Source of the DNA: Bog-756 sp963778165
GTDB lineage: Bacteria; Actinomycetota; Acidimicrobiia; Acidimicrobiales; RAAP-2
DNA length: 64,000 nucleotides
Assembly: GCA_963778165.1 (NCBI GenBank)
Contig: CAVZTE010000005.1
Span: 682,001 to 746,000 of the forward strand
Reading direction: 5' to 3'
Positions 18,585 to 27,075 of this stretch are shown here, one piece after another; the first letter of the stretch is position 1, and each line of letters opens with the position of its first letter. The notes below the pieces were generated by a model. It was not told where the DNA came from. It did no database searches and saw nothing but the letters and a program-made list of their open reading frames with translations. The position numbers were made by a program, and so were the translations under genes.

Positions 18585-19361
18585 TCAGCGACCCTGCCAG
18601 TCGGGAGTGCGCTTCTCGAGGAACGCCAGTGCGCCCTCGCGGGCGTCCTGGCTGGCAAATACCTCGACCTGGAGTTGGCGGAGCCGCTCCTCGGCCCGAG
18701 CAGGATCAGCTATCCCTAGCCGGACGAGTTCCTTGCCGGCTGCCACACCGAGCGGACCGTTGGCGGCGATGCGCTCGGCGTACGAGATAGCGGTGGGGAG
18801 CACCTCTTCGGGGGCGACGACGGTGTTGACCAGTCCCAGTTCGTAAGCCCTACCGGCATCGATGCTGTCACCGGTGAGCACCATCTCCAAAGCGATGCTG
18901 AGGGGAATCCTCATGCCCAGGCGGGTGCCCCCGCCGGCTGGAAACAGGCCTCGCTTCACCTCCGGAAGCCCGAACTTCGCCCCCGAGCTGGCCACGATCA
19001 CGTCACACCCCAGCAGGAGTTCGAACCCCCCGGCCACGGCTGTGGCATTCGCTGCGCCCACCACGGGGACCCCGACTTCGCCCCGAAGGAACCGATAGAA
19101 CGCCTGGGCGGACCGGTCGTCGCTCGGGACCATCTCCTGGCCGTCGGTGAACTGCTGCATGTCCATGCCGGCGCAAAAGGCGCGATCACCGGTTCCGGTG
19201 AGGACCACGGCACGGATCCCCTGATCGCTCTCCCCTTCGAGCAGGGCGGCGCCGATGCCGTTCATCAACGAAGGACTGAGGGCGTTCCGGGCTGCGGGCC
19301 GGTTGAGCCGGGCTACCAGCACCGACCCCCGGCGCTCACGAACGAGTTCGTCGTCGCTCAT
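18585..19361 (-). CDS. enoyl-CoA hydratase/isomerase
   Basis: This is a 258-residue crotonase-fold protein. The CoA-binding region is NRPAARNALSPSL, the first oxyanion segment is GDRAFCAGMDMQ, and the second is NATAVAGGFELLLGCD followed by FGLPEVKRGLFPAGGG. Glu in LPEVKRG is the expected catalytic acid, but the second Glu of true hydratases is not obvious, so isomerase or other crotonase activity is possible. The start overlaps the phosphotransferase stop by 4 bp. Confidence 0.9.
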   Translation of the reverse strand: MSDDELVRERRGSVLVARLNRPAARNALSPSLMNGIGAALLEGESDQGIRAVVLTGTGDRAFCAGMDMQQFTDGQEMVPSDDRSAQAFYRFLRGEVGVPVVGAANATAVAGGFELLLGCDVIVASSGAKFGLPEVKRGLFPAGGGTRLGMRIPLSIALEMVLTGDSIDAGRAYELGLVNTVVAPEEVLPTAISYAERIAANGPLGVAAGKELVRLGIADPARAEERLRQLQVEVFASQDAREGALAFLEKRTPDWQGR

Positions 19362-20374
19362 GACGAGTAGTCGGTCGTCTCGGCCAGTTCGGCTGCGCCC
19401 CTCATCAGATCGAGCACGATCGGGCCGAAGGCCAGAAGCTTCTCGTCATCACCGGAGCGCTGGAATCCCTGCTCCAGCACGATGGCCAGCTTCCACTTGG
19501 CCAGGATCAGGTAGTAGTCGATGTCGTCGACCTGTCGCCCGGAGACCTCGGCGTAGTGGTCGAGGATCTGTGAGCGACTCGGCATGCCGGTCATGTCGAC
19601 ATAGCTGGAGGTGGCGGCGTCCGGAGCGTTGGTGTCCTGAGGCCAGCTCTGCACCATCCACGCCAAGTCGAGTTTGGGATCGCCAACCGTACCCATCTCC
19701 CAGTCGACGATGGCCGCCAGCCGGGCCGGCGAGCCGTTGCGGTACATGACGTTGGCGAACTGGTAGTCACCGTGCATCAGGCCGGGGATGTAGTCCAGCG
19801 GGCGATGCTCACGCAGCCACCGTTCGGCGACGTCCATGCCCGGAAGGTCACGGCCCTTGATGCGCTCCAAGAACGACGTCCATCGATCGACCTGCCGGTC
19901 GTGGAACCCGTCGGGTCGACCCAGGTCCTGTAGGCCCTTGGCCTTCCAATCGACCTTTGACAGCAGGGCTATCCCCTCGGCCAGCTGATAGGACAGACCC
20001 GCCCGAGCCTCCAGGTCCGTGTCGAACGGCGCGGGCCACTGATCGACGCCCATGGGCGACCATCCGTCGACGAAGCCCATCAGGTAGAAGGCCCGCCCCA
20101 GGACCGACTGGTCGACACACATGGCCACGGCCTCGGTGTGGGGCACATCGGAGCCATCGAGCGCCTCGATGATCCGCCACTCACGGAAGATGCCCTCGTC
20201 ACGGCTGGCCGGGGCGGTGGGCGGAGGGATCCGCATGGCGCAGTGGAGGTCGCCCCGCCGGATCTCGTAGATCTCGTTCTGCGATCCCCCCGAGACATAG
20301 CGACTTTCGATCGGCTCACCGGCCCCCGGCAGCCCGGCGCCATCCATCCAACTGGCCAATGGTTCGAGGTCCAT
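19358..20374 (-). CDS. aminoglycoside-phosphotransferase-fold protein (acyl-CoA-associated type)
   Basis: The protein is 338 residues from the ATG at 20374, which follows GAGGGAG. It has the APH kinase fold: a nucleotide-binding N-lobe with SGGSQNEIYEI, the catalytic HGDYQFANVMY (Brenner motif HGDxxxxN), and the metal-binding VDWEMGTVGDPKLDLAWM. In actinobacteria this subgroup accompanies acyl-CoA dehydrogenases and enoyl-CoA hydratases rather than giving drug resistance. It is the first gene of the 3-gene operon with the hydratase and the NTF2-like protein. Confidence 0.9.
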   Translation of the reverse strand: MDLEPLASWMDGAGLPGAGEPIESRYVSGGSQNEIYEIRRGDLHCAMRIPPPTAPASRDEGIFREWRIIEALDGSDVPHTEAVAMCVDQSVLGRAFYLMGFVDGWSPMGVDQWPAPFDTDLEARAGLSYQLAEGIALLSKVDWKAKGLQDLGRPDGFHDRQVDRWTSFLERIKGRDLPGMDVAERWLREHRPLDYIPGLMHGDYQFANVMYRNGSPARLAAIVDWEMGTVGDPKLDLAWMVQSWPQDTNAPDAATSSYVDMTGMPSRSQILDHYAEVSGRQVDDIDYYLILAKWKLAIVLEQGFQRSGDDEKLLAFGPIVLDLMRGAAELAETTDYSS

Positions 20375-20537
20375 CACAAGCTCCCTCTTTCGTAGTCGAG
20401 ACACCGAGCGCAACTGGTCCGGCGCGGCAGGCCTCGTGGCTGACGGGCAGTGGCGCCGACCGTCATCCCCCGTTGAGTCCCAGCCCCGGAGCCCTCCCCG
20501 CCTGCTTCGGCGGCGTAACCAGTCTAAAGTTCTGATA

Positions 20538-21233
20538 GTGAAGAATAGGATTCTGACACCCCAGAATCAAGCGGGCCAACCGCAGGACAACCTGGCCGAC
20601 CGGATCGCGCAGCAGTCTCTGGCCAAGCGGAGTGCCGTCTATGCCAACGAGGTCCGGCGACTGCTGGACGCCGGAGTCGAGACCATGCGCCGGTGCGGGA
20701 CGACCACCCGCCCCCGAGTCAGCGACATCGTGGCAGAAGCAGGGCTGTCGAACGAGGCGTTCTACCGGCATTTCCCCTCGAAGGACGCCTTGGTCTCCGC
20801 CATCCTCGAGGACGGTGCGGAGCGCTTGGCCAGCTATGTGGCCCACCAGATGGGAAAAGCCCCGAAACCGGAGGAACAGGTCCGCCGCTGGGTGGAGGGA
20901 GTGCTGTCACAGGCCATCGACGATGAGATCGCCGCCACGACTCTGGCCGTGCTCTGGAACGGGGGCAATGTGCGCCAAGGGCTCACTTCCGGGACGGCAT
21001 CGATGAACGCGCCCCTGGCCGGCCTGCTCCACGGGCCGTTCTCCGAACTGGGCAGCGCCCGGCCCGGGCTCGACGCATCGCTCGCCACGCACGCCGTCAT
21101 CGGGATGCTGGCCGACTACCTGCAGCAGGGCACCCACCCGGCCCGTGCCGAGATCGACCACATCGTGGGATTCTGTCTGGCCACGTTGTCGAGTCGGGGC
21201 CCAGCCACCCCGAACCCCAAGGACCGAAAGTAG
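20538..21233 (+). CDS. TetR-family transcriptional regulator
   Basis: From the GTG at 20538 the protein is 231 residues (an upstream GTG at 20436 would give 265). The N-terminal HTH is RVSDIVAEAGLSNEAFYRHFPSKDALVSAI in pattern, followed by a helical ligand domain. It is divergent from the acyl-CoA operon at 18210-20374. Repeated AGAAT/ATTCT half-sites in the first 30 bp of the gene suggest autoregulation and control of that operon, as is usual for TetR/FadR-like proteins. Confidence 0.88.
   Translation: MKNRILTPQNQAGQPQDNLADRIAQQSLAKRSAVYANEVRRLLDAGVETMRRCGTTTRPRVSDIVAEAGLSNEAFYRHFPSKDALVSAILEDGAERLASYVAHQMGKAPKPEEQVRRWVEGVLSQAIDDEIAATTLAVLWNGGNVRQGLTSGTASMNAPLAGLLHGPFSELGSARPGLDASLATHAVIGMLADYLQQGTHPARAEIDHIVGFCLATLSSRGPATPNPKDRK
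20542..20568. promoter_or_regulatory. candidate TetR operator (nested inverted repeats)
   Basis: Two overlapping inverted repeats are visible: AGAAT-AGG-ATTCT (20542-20554) and GATTCTG-N6-CAGAATC (20549-20568). They lie at the start of the TetR gene, facing the divergent acyl-CoA operon about 170 bp away. Use as operator is inference. Confidence 0.5.
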
Positions 21234-21262
21234 ATCGGCACCGGCCCATCTCCGGGTGAATG

Positions 21263-21315
21263 AGAACACCGTCGCGCTGGCGGTTTTGGAAGGGGAACCA
21301 GCGCGACGGGGTTCT
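21263..21315. repeat. hairpin 1 of a covarying pair
   Basis: A 12-bp perfect stem, CCGTCGCGCTGG (21269-21280) with CCAGCGCGACGG (21298-21309), is extended by AGAAC/GTTCT after one mismatch. The 17-nt loop starts CGG and is purine-rich at its end. It lies 30 bp after the TetR stop but lacks a following T run, so it is a poor rho-independent terminator. Its relative is at 21549. Confidence 0.7.
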
Positions 21316-21889
21316 TGCCCCATCTTCGGAAGCCACCGAGGCGCGGTGCTCCCGATCCGCCCTCAGTTCTAGCGAGGGTTGGGTCACAGGGACGTCACGA
21401 GACCCTTAAGACAAGGTGAACGTTTGGTGTCAGCCGGTCCAATCCCTCACGGTCCACACGGCAGCTGGCGTCCCTGGCGCATCCGATGCGGAAGGTGCCA
21501 CCAGACCGGTATTCGGCAGAGGGGGAGAACAGGGCTGCTGGGGGCCACCACCGTCACGCTGGCGGATGGGAGAGGACCAGCGTGACGGTGTGACTTCCCC
21601 GCGGTCCCCGACAATGGGCTGCGCCCGAGGCGCCCAGGACCACTACTGGTTTACCAATGCCAGATGACAGAACTGTCAAGGGATACTGAAGCCTGGGTGA
21701 ACATTGTGTGTTACCGGTTCACCGGGGCGATCGGACTCAGCGGAAAGCCATCAAGAACTTCGGCCCGACGTCGCATCGATGATGACACTCACCAACGTCG
21801 AGTTGATACCGACCAGTTTGGCTGCGAGCTGGCGGGGTAGCATGAAGCCTCCAGCAGTGCATCACAGAGCCACCTAGTCGGAGGTAGGC
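21316..21889. other. noncoding stretch containing a second related hairpin
   Basis: No convincing open frame was found in these 574 bases; frames at 21379, 21416 and 21737 have no recognisable features. The only notable structure is the second hairpin at 21549-21590. A small zinc-ribbon gene starts at 21890. Confidence 0.5.
21549..21590. repeat. hairpin 2 of a covarying pair
   Basis: A 14-bp perfect stem, CACCGTCACGCTGG (21549-21562) with CCAGCGTGACGGTG (21577-21590), has a 14-nt loop beginning CGG and ending GAGGA. Compared with hairpin 1, the sixth pair of the shared stem is A-T instead of G-C, changed on both sides, so the structure is preserved. Confidence 0.7.
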
Positions 21890-22060
21890 ATGATGAGCGA
21901 AGCCGAAGCGTTCCGCATCTGTCCCCATTGTGGTTCGCAAGAGGTGCCGACGCTCATCGTCGGACTCGGACGGCCCGACGGGATCTGGTCAAGTTGGCAG
22001 TGCCACGCCTGCAGATTCATCTGGTCTGATGCCGAGCAGCACCACCCACAAGCTTCCTAG
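21890..22060 (+). CDS. small zinc-ribbon protein
   Basis: This 56-residue open frame is preceded by GGAGGT at a good distance (21880). It has two CxxC knuckles, RICPHCGSQE and WQCHACRFIW, separated by 24 residues, a typical zinc ribbon. The acidic/His-rich tail ends EQHHPQAS. Such proteins bind nucleic acid or partner proteins; the role here is unknown. An ATG at 21893 is an equally possible start. Confidence 0.65.
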   Translation: MMSEAEAFRICPHCGSQEVPTLIVGLGRPDGIWSSWQCHACRFIWSDAEQHHPQAS

Positions 22061-22273
22061 CATTCCCGGTCTCGCCTCCGCCTAAACCTCCAAGGCGGCG
22101 TCGGAAATCTGTCACCAATCGTTCACACGAAAACGGTTGATTGGTAAAGATCATCCGTGGTTCGCTACCGCTGGCAGTACAGGCGCCAGCCCTCCGCGCC
22201 AGAGACCAGAACGACATCGTGCCAACCCGCCCGCGGAGAGACGCATCCACCAGGCCAGTCGAGGAGACGGGGA

Positions 22274-23887
22274 TTGAAGAGCGAGCATGGGCAACAGCCC
22301 GAAGAATTCGGTAAGGCATCTGGTCCGCCAGGGCCCAAGGTAACTCGGCGACGGTTCCTTCAGGCTGGCGTGGCCACCGGAATCGCCGGGGTGGCGTTGA
22401 GCTCCGGAGCCGGAGGCCTGATCGAAGCCGCCGCGGCACAAACGCCGGCCGGAGGAGGCACCCTCAAGGACATCGAGCATGTGGTGATCCTGATGCAGGA
22501 GAATCGCTCGTTCGATCACTACTTCGGGACCCTTTCAGGTACCCGGGGCTTCGCTGACAAACGGGTCATCGATCAGTCGGTCCACGGAAAGAAGCATCCG
22601 ATCTTCGATCAGTTCGGGTACGCCCCCGGGGTCGGTGTCGATCCGTCGGGCTACCTCCAGCCCTTTCATCTGGCCAGTGACCCACCCCGGAAGGACGGGC
22701 AGACCACCAACGACATCACCCACAGCTGGGGTCCTCAGCACCAGAGCTGGAACGGTGGAGCGATGGATGCCTTCGTGAAGGCCCACCTCGCTGGCGACGG
22801 GGACTCCAACGGCCCGTTGACCATGGGCTACTTCGACCGGCGGGATCTCGCCTTCTACTACGCACTGGCCGACGCCTTCACGATCTGTGACGGGTACCAC
22901 TGCTCGGTGCTCGGCCCGACCGACCCCAATCGGGTGATGTCGATCTCGGCCACCATCGACCCGGCCGGAGTGGCCGGGGGGCCTGTGCTCGAGACGTTGA
23001 CCAGCGACCGGCAGAGTCACTATGGGACGTTCACATGGGACACCATGCCGGAGCGGTTGAGTGCAGCCGGAGTCAGCTGGAAGGTGTACAACGACCCCAC
23101 CGCTCTCTTGGAGCTGAGCCCGTTCCCGTACTTCAAGACCTTCTGGGAGCCGGACAGCGCCGCCCAGGCCGCCATGGCCACCCGAGCTCTCGTACCCACC
23201 TATCCGGCCTCCTTCGATGCGGACGTGGTGGCCGGGACCTTGCCGGCTGTGTCGTGGATCATGCCCAACCTGGCCGAATGCGAGCACCCGGCCGCACCTC
23301 CCGAATACGGCGAATACCTGGTGCAACAGATTCTCAACACCCTGGTATCGAATCCCGACGTCTGGTCCCGCACGGTCTTTTTCATCATGTACGACGAAAA
23401 CGGCGGATTCTTCGACCATGTGCCGCCCCCGGTGCCAACATCCGGAGAAGCGGGTGAGTGGTTGACGGTGAAGCCACTCCCCAGCGAGGCCTCGGGGATC
23501 GCCGGTCCCATCGGCCTCGGCTTCCGGGTCCCCTGTCTGGTCGTCTCGCCATTCAGCCGCGGAGGGTACCGCTGCAGCGAAGTGTTCGATCACACATCGA
23601 TCCTGCGGTTTTTGGAAACTCGCTTCGGGGTGGCCGTTCCGAATCTTTCTCCCTGGCGCCGCTCGGTGACGGGAGACATGACCCGGGCGCTCAATTTTGT
23701 CGATCGGCCCGATACCTCGGTACCAAAACTGCCGGCGACATCGTTGGGAGACATCAAAGTAGCCGAACAGGCCGTCATCAACGCCTTGGCTGGAACCGAG
23801 GATGTCGGCGTGACCTACCCGCTGCCGGACCGAAACAGCATGCCCAGGCAAGCCACTACGCCCACGCGCCCCGAAGTCCCCCGCTAG
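22274..23887 (+). CDS. Tat-exported alkaline phosphatase/phospholipase C-family phosphoesterase
   Basis: From a TTG at 22274, which has GAGGAGA 7 bp upstream, the protein is 537 residues; a longer GTG frame from 22157 lacks such a site. The N-terminus carries a twin-arginine signal, TRRRFLQAGVATG, then a hydrophobic segment. The mature part has the phosphoesterase motifs HVVILMQENRSFDHYFGT, TDPNRVM and YDENGGFFDHVPPP, with the metal-binding Glu/Asn and Asp/His of bacterial phospholipase C and acid phosphatase AcpA relatives. It probably releases phosphate from phospholipids or phosphoesters outside the membrane. Confidence 0.9.
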   Translation: MKSEHGQQPEEFGKASGPPGPKVTRRRFLQAGVATGIAGVALSSGAGGLIEAAAAQTPAGGGTLKDIEHVVILMQENRSFDHYFGTLSGTRGFADKRVIDQSVHGKKHPIFDQFGYAPGVGVDPSGYLQPFHLASDPPRKDGQTTNDITHSWGPQHQSWNGGAMDAFVKAHLAGDGDSNGPLTMGYFDRRDLAFYYALADAFTICDGYHCSVLGPTDPNRVMSISATIDPAGVAGGPVLETLTSDRQSHYGTFTWDTMPERLSAAGVSWKVYNDPTALLELSPFPYFKTFWEPDSAAQAAMATRALVPTYPASFDADVVAGTLPAVSWIMPNLAECEHPAAPPEYGEYLVQQILNTLVSNPDVWSRTVFFIMYDENGGFFDHVPPPVPTSGEAGEWLTVKPLPSEASGIAGPIGLGFRVPCLVVSPFSRGGYRCSEVFDHTSILRFLETRFGVAVPNLSPWRRSVTGDMTRALNFVDRPDTSVPKLPATSLGDIKVAEQAVINALAGTEDVGVTYPLPDRNSMPRQATTPTRPEVPR

Positions 23888-23920
23888 TCGGCTCGGCGGA
23901 CAGACATGGTCTGTGCGGTG

Positions 23921-24040
23921 GGCGGGGGCGATCCCCACCACCAGGGCATCGATGGGCCCTCCGCCTACCGATCCCTCCAAAGGGGAGTCTCCAAAGGCGA
24001 AGACTCCGCTGTCCCTCGCTACCATCCACTGGTGGCCGCT
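23921..24040 (-). pseudogene. decayed fragment of the 42-residue surface repeat
   Basis: On the minus strand a single blade is readable: GHQWMVARDSGVFAFGDSPL followed by EGSVGG and a PIDALVVGIAPA end. It matches the repeat units of the three intact repeat-protein genes but has no start codon, signal sequence or further repeats, and lies in the 383-bp gap between the phosphoesterase and enoyl-CoA hydratase genes. It is most likely the remnant of a deleted gene. Confidence 0.6.
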
Positions 24041-24270
24041 ACCGCACGGATCGGTCTGGTCGGGACGAACCCTCAGGGATCTGCCGTCATGGCCCACCCG
24101 GGGATTTGACCCACAGGCCGGTACGTTCGAGGTCGGCTGACGGCAACACTTACTGTAAGAGAGGGTTCGAGGTAGGGATGGAACTTGACACCTCTTGCGG
24201 GGCGACGGGGACCGCCGCAGCGAGCATAGGATCGCATCAGCCTCCGCCACCGAGTACCGGAAGGAACGTT

Positions 24271-25050
24271 ATGACGGAAAAGGTAGTACTGGATGTAAAG
24301 GGCTCGATAGCTGTCATCACCAACAATCGTCCGGAAAAGCGCAATGCCTTCGATGACGAGATGGACGTGCGCCTCTTCGAGATTCTTTCCGAGCTCAAGG
24401 AGCGCCGGGACGTTCGGGCCATCATCTGGCGGGGCGAAGGGCCGGTGTGGTCGGCAGGAAGAGACGTTTCGGTGATCGGCACCAACACCACAAGCTTGAG
24501 CCATCACGAGCTCATGACGCGGGGACACAAGGGCATTCTGCAGCTCTTCGACTTGGACGTGCCGTCGATCGCCGCTCTTCATGGCTGGGCCATCGGAGGG
24601 TCTTTCCAGCGGGCACTGCTTTGTGACATGCGCATCGCGGCAGAAGGAACGAGGTTCCAGCTACCCGAACTGAGCAAGGGGGTGATCCCCGACACCGGCG
24701 GAATGGGTCGCCTCTTTGAGTTTTGTGGATCCGGGGTGGCGAGCGATCTCATCAACACCGGGCGGGTGATGTCAGTAGACGAGGCCTATATGCGCGGCAT
24801 CGTGTCCCGCGTGGTGGCTCCCGAGGAGCTCGACGACACGGCATGGGAGATGGCGGAGAGAATCGTTGCGGCCCCGATGGTGACCGTGAAGCTGGCCCGT
24901 CGGGTCCTTCACCATCTGAGCGAGCCGCAGGTCCGCTCGTCGATGGCAGATGAGCTGATCTATCAAACCTTCATCAATCGGTCGGACGACTTTGCCGAGT
25001 TCCAGGCGGCCACCCGCCAAGGCCGTGAGCCGAAGTACTTCGGTAGCTGA
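24271..25050 (+). CDS. enoyl-CoA hydratase/isomerase family protein
   Basis: This 259-residue crotonase-fold protein has the CoA/oxyanion segments NRPEKRNAFDDEMD, GPVWSAGRDVSV and LHGWAIGGSFQRALLCD, and PELSKGVIPDTGGMGRLFEF. The second oxyanion loop, GGSFQ, differs from the usual GGGFE, so Gln replaces the first catalytic Glu and simple hydratase activity is doubtful. The ATG at 24271 follows AAGGAA. It is a solitary gene. Confidence 0.88.
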   Translation: MTEKVVLDVKGSIAVITNNRPEKRNAFDDEMDVRLFEILSELKERRDVRAIIWRGEGPVWSAGRDVSVIGTNTTSLSHHELMTRGHKGILQLFDLDVPSIAALHGWAIGGSFQRALLCDMRIAAEGTRFQLPELSKGVIPDTGGMGRLFEFCGSGVASDLINTGRVMSVDEAYMRGIVSRVVAPEELDDTAWEMAERIVAAPMVTVKLARRVLHHLSEPQVRSSMADELIYQTFINRSDDFAEFQAATRQGREPKYFGS

Positions 25051-25803
25051 CCAAGGGCTCGGGAGAACCATCCGGCGCCGGCATCATCTCGTTTGCTCCG
25101 CAATGCGGCGATCACTTCAAGATGGGTCCTGATACACGGTACCGGGCTGTTGCCTCGTCGTCCAGTCAGGAGCCTTACTCGCTGCCACTGCCGGCGGTAA
25201 CATGGCTTGTCACCGGCACAACCGATTTGCTCGATGCGCCCCCGGAATTGAGCGGCGTCTACGGCGCCGAAGCCTGTCCTTCGCCAGCGTCCACCTCGCC
25301 CGGTGACGTACTCCCCGGTGAGCAGTACGGAGATCGGACCGATTGGTGACCGACTTGGCGGTTCCGGCCGGTACCTGGTGGATCGCAGAGCCTTAGAACT
25401 ATGACGTACCTGAAGGTGGCAATTTCTCGAGATAGTGCCGGTGGCCGGGCCCTCCCACAAGCTCGTGATCAAGGCCGCAACCCCCTACGTGTTGAACCTG
25501 AGCGCCACCTATAGGCCCTGAGATCCGGCTCCTAGGTATGGATTGCAACTCGTCGGGGCTGCCAACAGCGCCAATAATGCGCCCACAGGGAACCGTCTGG
25601 AGAAATTACTTTCAATCCTGATCGCCGCTCACCGGCACGTTGCCGCCGATTCCTAGTAATCGTTGACGCCACACTGGTGGACCCGCTTTAAGACAGACCA
25701 TCGGTCCCCCACCAATTTTGGCGAGGGACCGATGGTCTGGCGATACTTGTAGCCCCTGCGAAGCGAAGTGCCTCGCAGAGAGCGGTTACCAGTTGCTGGT
25801 GAG
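25051..25803. other. 753-bp intergenic region
   Basis: No convincing gene was found. Frames at 25122 (+) and 24963-25472 (-) lack ribosome sites and recognisable content. The only clear element is the strong hairpin at 25694-25739, the terminator of the next minus-strand gene. Confidence 0.45.
25694..25739 (-). terminator. hairpin terminator of small secreted protein gene
   Basis: A 15-bp perfect stem, CAGACCATCGGTCCC (25694-25708) with GGGACCGATGGTCTG (25725-25739), has a 16-nt loop. It lies 65 bp downstream of the stop at 25804 on the minus strand. The GGTCCC...GAGGGACC core also occurs in the terminator at 35782-35820 of the paralogue. Confidence 0.65.
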
Positions 25804-26241
25804 CTAGAAGGTCGCCCTCGTTCCGGGAGCGAGCTTGAGCTCTGCACCTACACAGACATAGGCCGTGAAGATCTCACCCTTCTTGGTGTAGGTCGAGGTG
25901 CCACCGGTGATCTTGCCTGTGGCCTTCTCCTCCGTGTAACCCGACCCACACTTGTTCGTCACCTTCGTGAGCGTGGGTTTCGCGATAACGGTGGTCTTCT
26001 TGCTGGTTTTCCAGGTGAGCGTCCCACCATTCTCGAGCGACGAGGACTTTCCACTGGCACTGGTGTACCCAGCCTTCGCCGGAGTGCATGCGCTGATGGT
26101 GACGGTCGTGGCTGCGGTCCCTGTCAGCTTGCCGCAGCTCGGAGTGGTGGTCGCCCCAGCTGTGCCGGACATACCGACTGCAACTGCGCTCGGCACCGCC
26201 AACGCTGAGACCAGGGCTATTACCACTGGAAGTTTGCGCAT
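25804..26241 (-). CDS. small secreted protein, paralogue of 35882-36322
   Basis: The 145-residue protein has a clear Sec signal (MRKLPVVIALVSALAVPSAV, then GTAGATT). The mature part contains paired Cys in PSCGKLTG/SACTPAK and NKCGSG/YVCVG, suggesting two disulfides, and ends LAPGTRATF. The core TTVIAKPTLTKVT and KATGKITGGTSTYT are shared with the protein at 35882. It has a GGGAGG ribosome site. No known domain was recognised; a small beta-rich extracellular protein is likely. Confidence 0.82.
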   Translation of the reverse strand: MRKLPVVIALVSALAVPSAVAVGMSGTAGATTTPSCGKLTGTAATTVTISACTPAKAGYTSASGKSSSLENGGTLTWKTSKKTTVIAKPTLTKVTNKCGSGYTEEKATGKITGGTSTYTKKGEIFTAYVCVGAELKLAPGTRATF

Positions 26242-26491
26242 TACGTTCCTCCCCTATTCATACCTCGGCGACGAACGATTCGCCTCCGACCGAGTCAGCT
26301 ACCCCCGAATCGACGTTGGTAAACCTGCAAATATCGGCCACCCAGGAGGACATCATGGGAGCGCTGGCTTGATGGAGTGCCTACCTTCGCCCTTGTAGGC
26401 TCCAAACCGGGAAGGCCCTATCGACCTTCACGACGCAGGGGCCGGCAGGGTCTTCCCGTTCTGCCATCTAAACGAACCGGACGGCAATCCG

Positions 26492-27005
26492 TTACCAGCT
26501 CGGGTCAACAAAAGATACCGCCCGACTTTTTCGAGCCGGGCGGTATCGTTGTGACTCTCCTCGACCAGGACGCTGACCGTGGCAGTGGGTAATCACCCCA
26601 AGGGTGTGTGGCACCGTTGCTGGCGCCATTTCGAGCAGATCATCCACGTTTTCAGCGACCTCGTCGAGCTCGTATTCGTAGGTCAGACCCTGTTCGTTAG
26701 GAACCACCACCTCCTCTGCCGTTTCCGCCTGGGAACTGTCCTCCCAGGTCGATGCCTTATCAGAAGCGACTCGCCACCGAAGGCCCCGGAGGCGACCGTG
26801 CCACCCGGGGTCTGGGAATGACTCGTAACCATGCATGCCAACCTTGGTGGTCGCGGTCCACCCCCCAGATCCTGGACCGTGAATGTCGCCCCTCCGAAAC
26901 ACCCACCAGCGTGCGTTTCGGCGGTTCCGGCGGTTCAGCCACCTCCCATGAGGCGATTACCTCGGCAAAGGCCAAGTCGAGTAACTCCGGATCGGCCAAT
27001 ACCAC
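26492..27005 (-). pseudogene. possible broken or hypothetical gene
   Basis: Two minus-strand frames look partly coding: 26760-27005 (start MVLADPELLDLAFAEVIASW) and 26492-26902 (the acidic EEVVVPNEQGLTYEYELDEV). A single extra base between them would join the two with the same polarity as other frameshifts in this window. Neither has a family or ribosome site. A hairpin at 26514-26547 followed by TTTTGTT on the minus strand lies inside the last 60 bp, so the frame end is uncertain. Confidence 0.3.
26514..26547 (-). terminator. rho-independent-like hairpin
   Basis: An 11-bp stem, GATACCGCCCG (26514-26524) with CGGGCGGTATC (26537-26547), is followed on the minus strand by TTTTGTT. It would end a minus-strand transcript from the uncertain gene above. 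Confidence 0.55.
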
Positions 27006-27075
27006 TTAAGGAATAACCTTCTTCAAGGAAGTCGAACCTTGCCGCCACTTCGGCTCTCACCGTGAACATCACAAG

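Noticed and set aside
22535..24250. A 571-residue minus-strand frame opposite the phosphoesterase
   Set aside because: It is antisense to a strongly supported gene; only the 40-residue repeat blade at 23921-24040 is meaningful.
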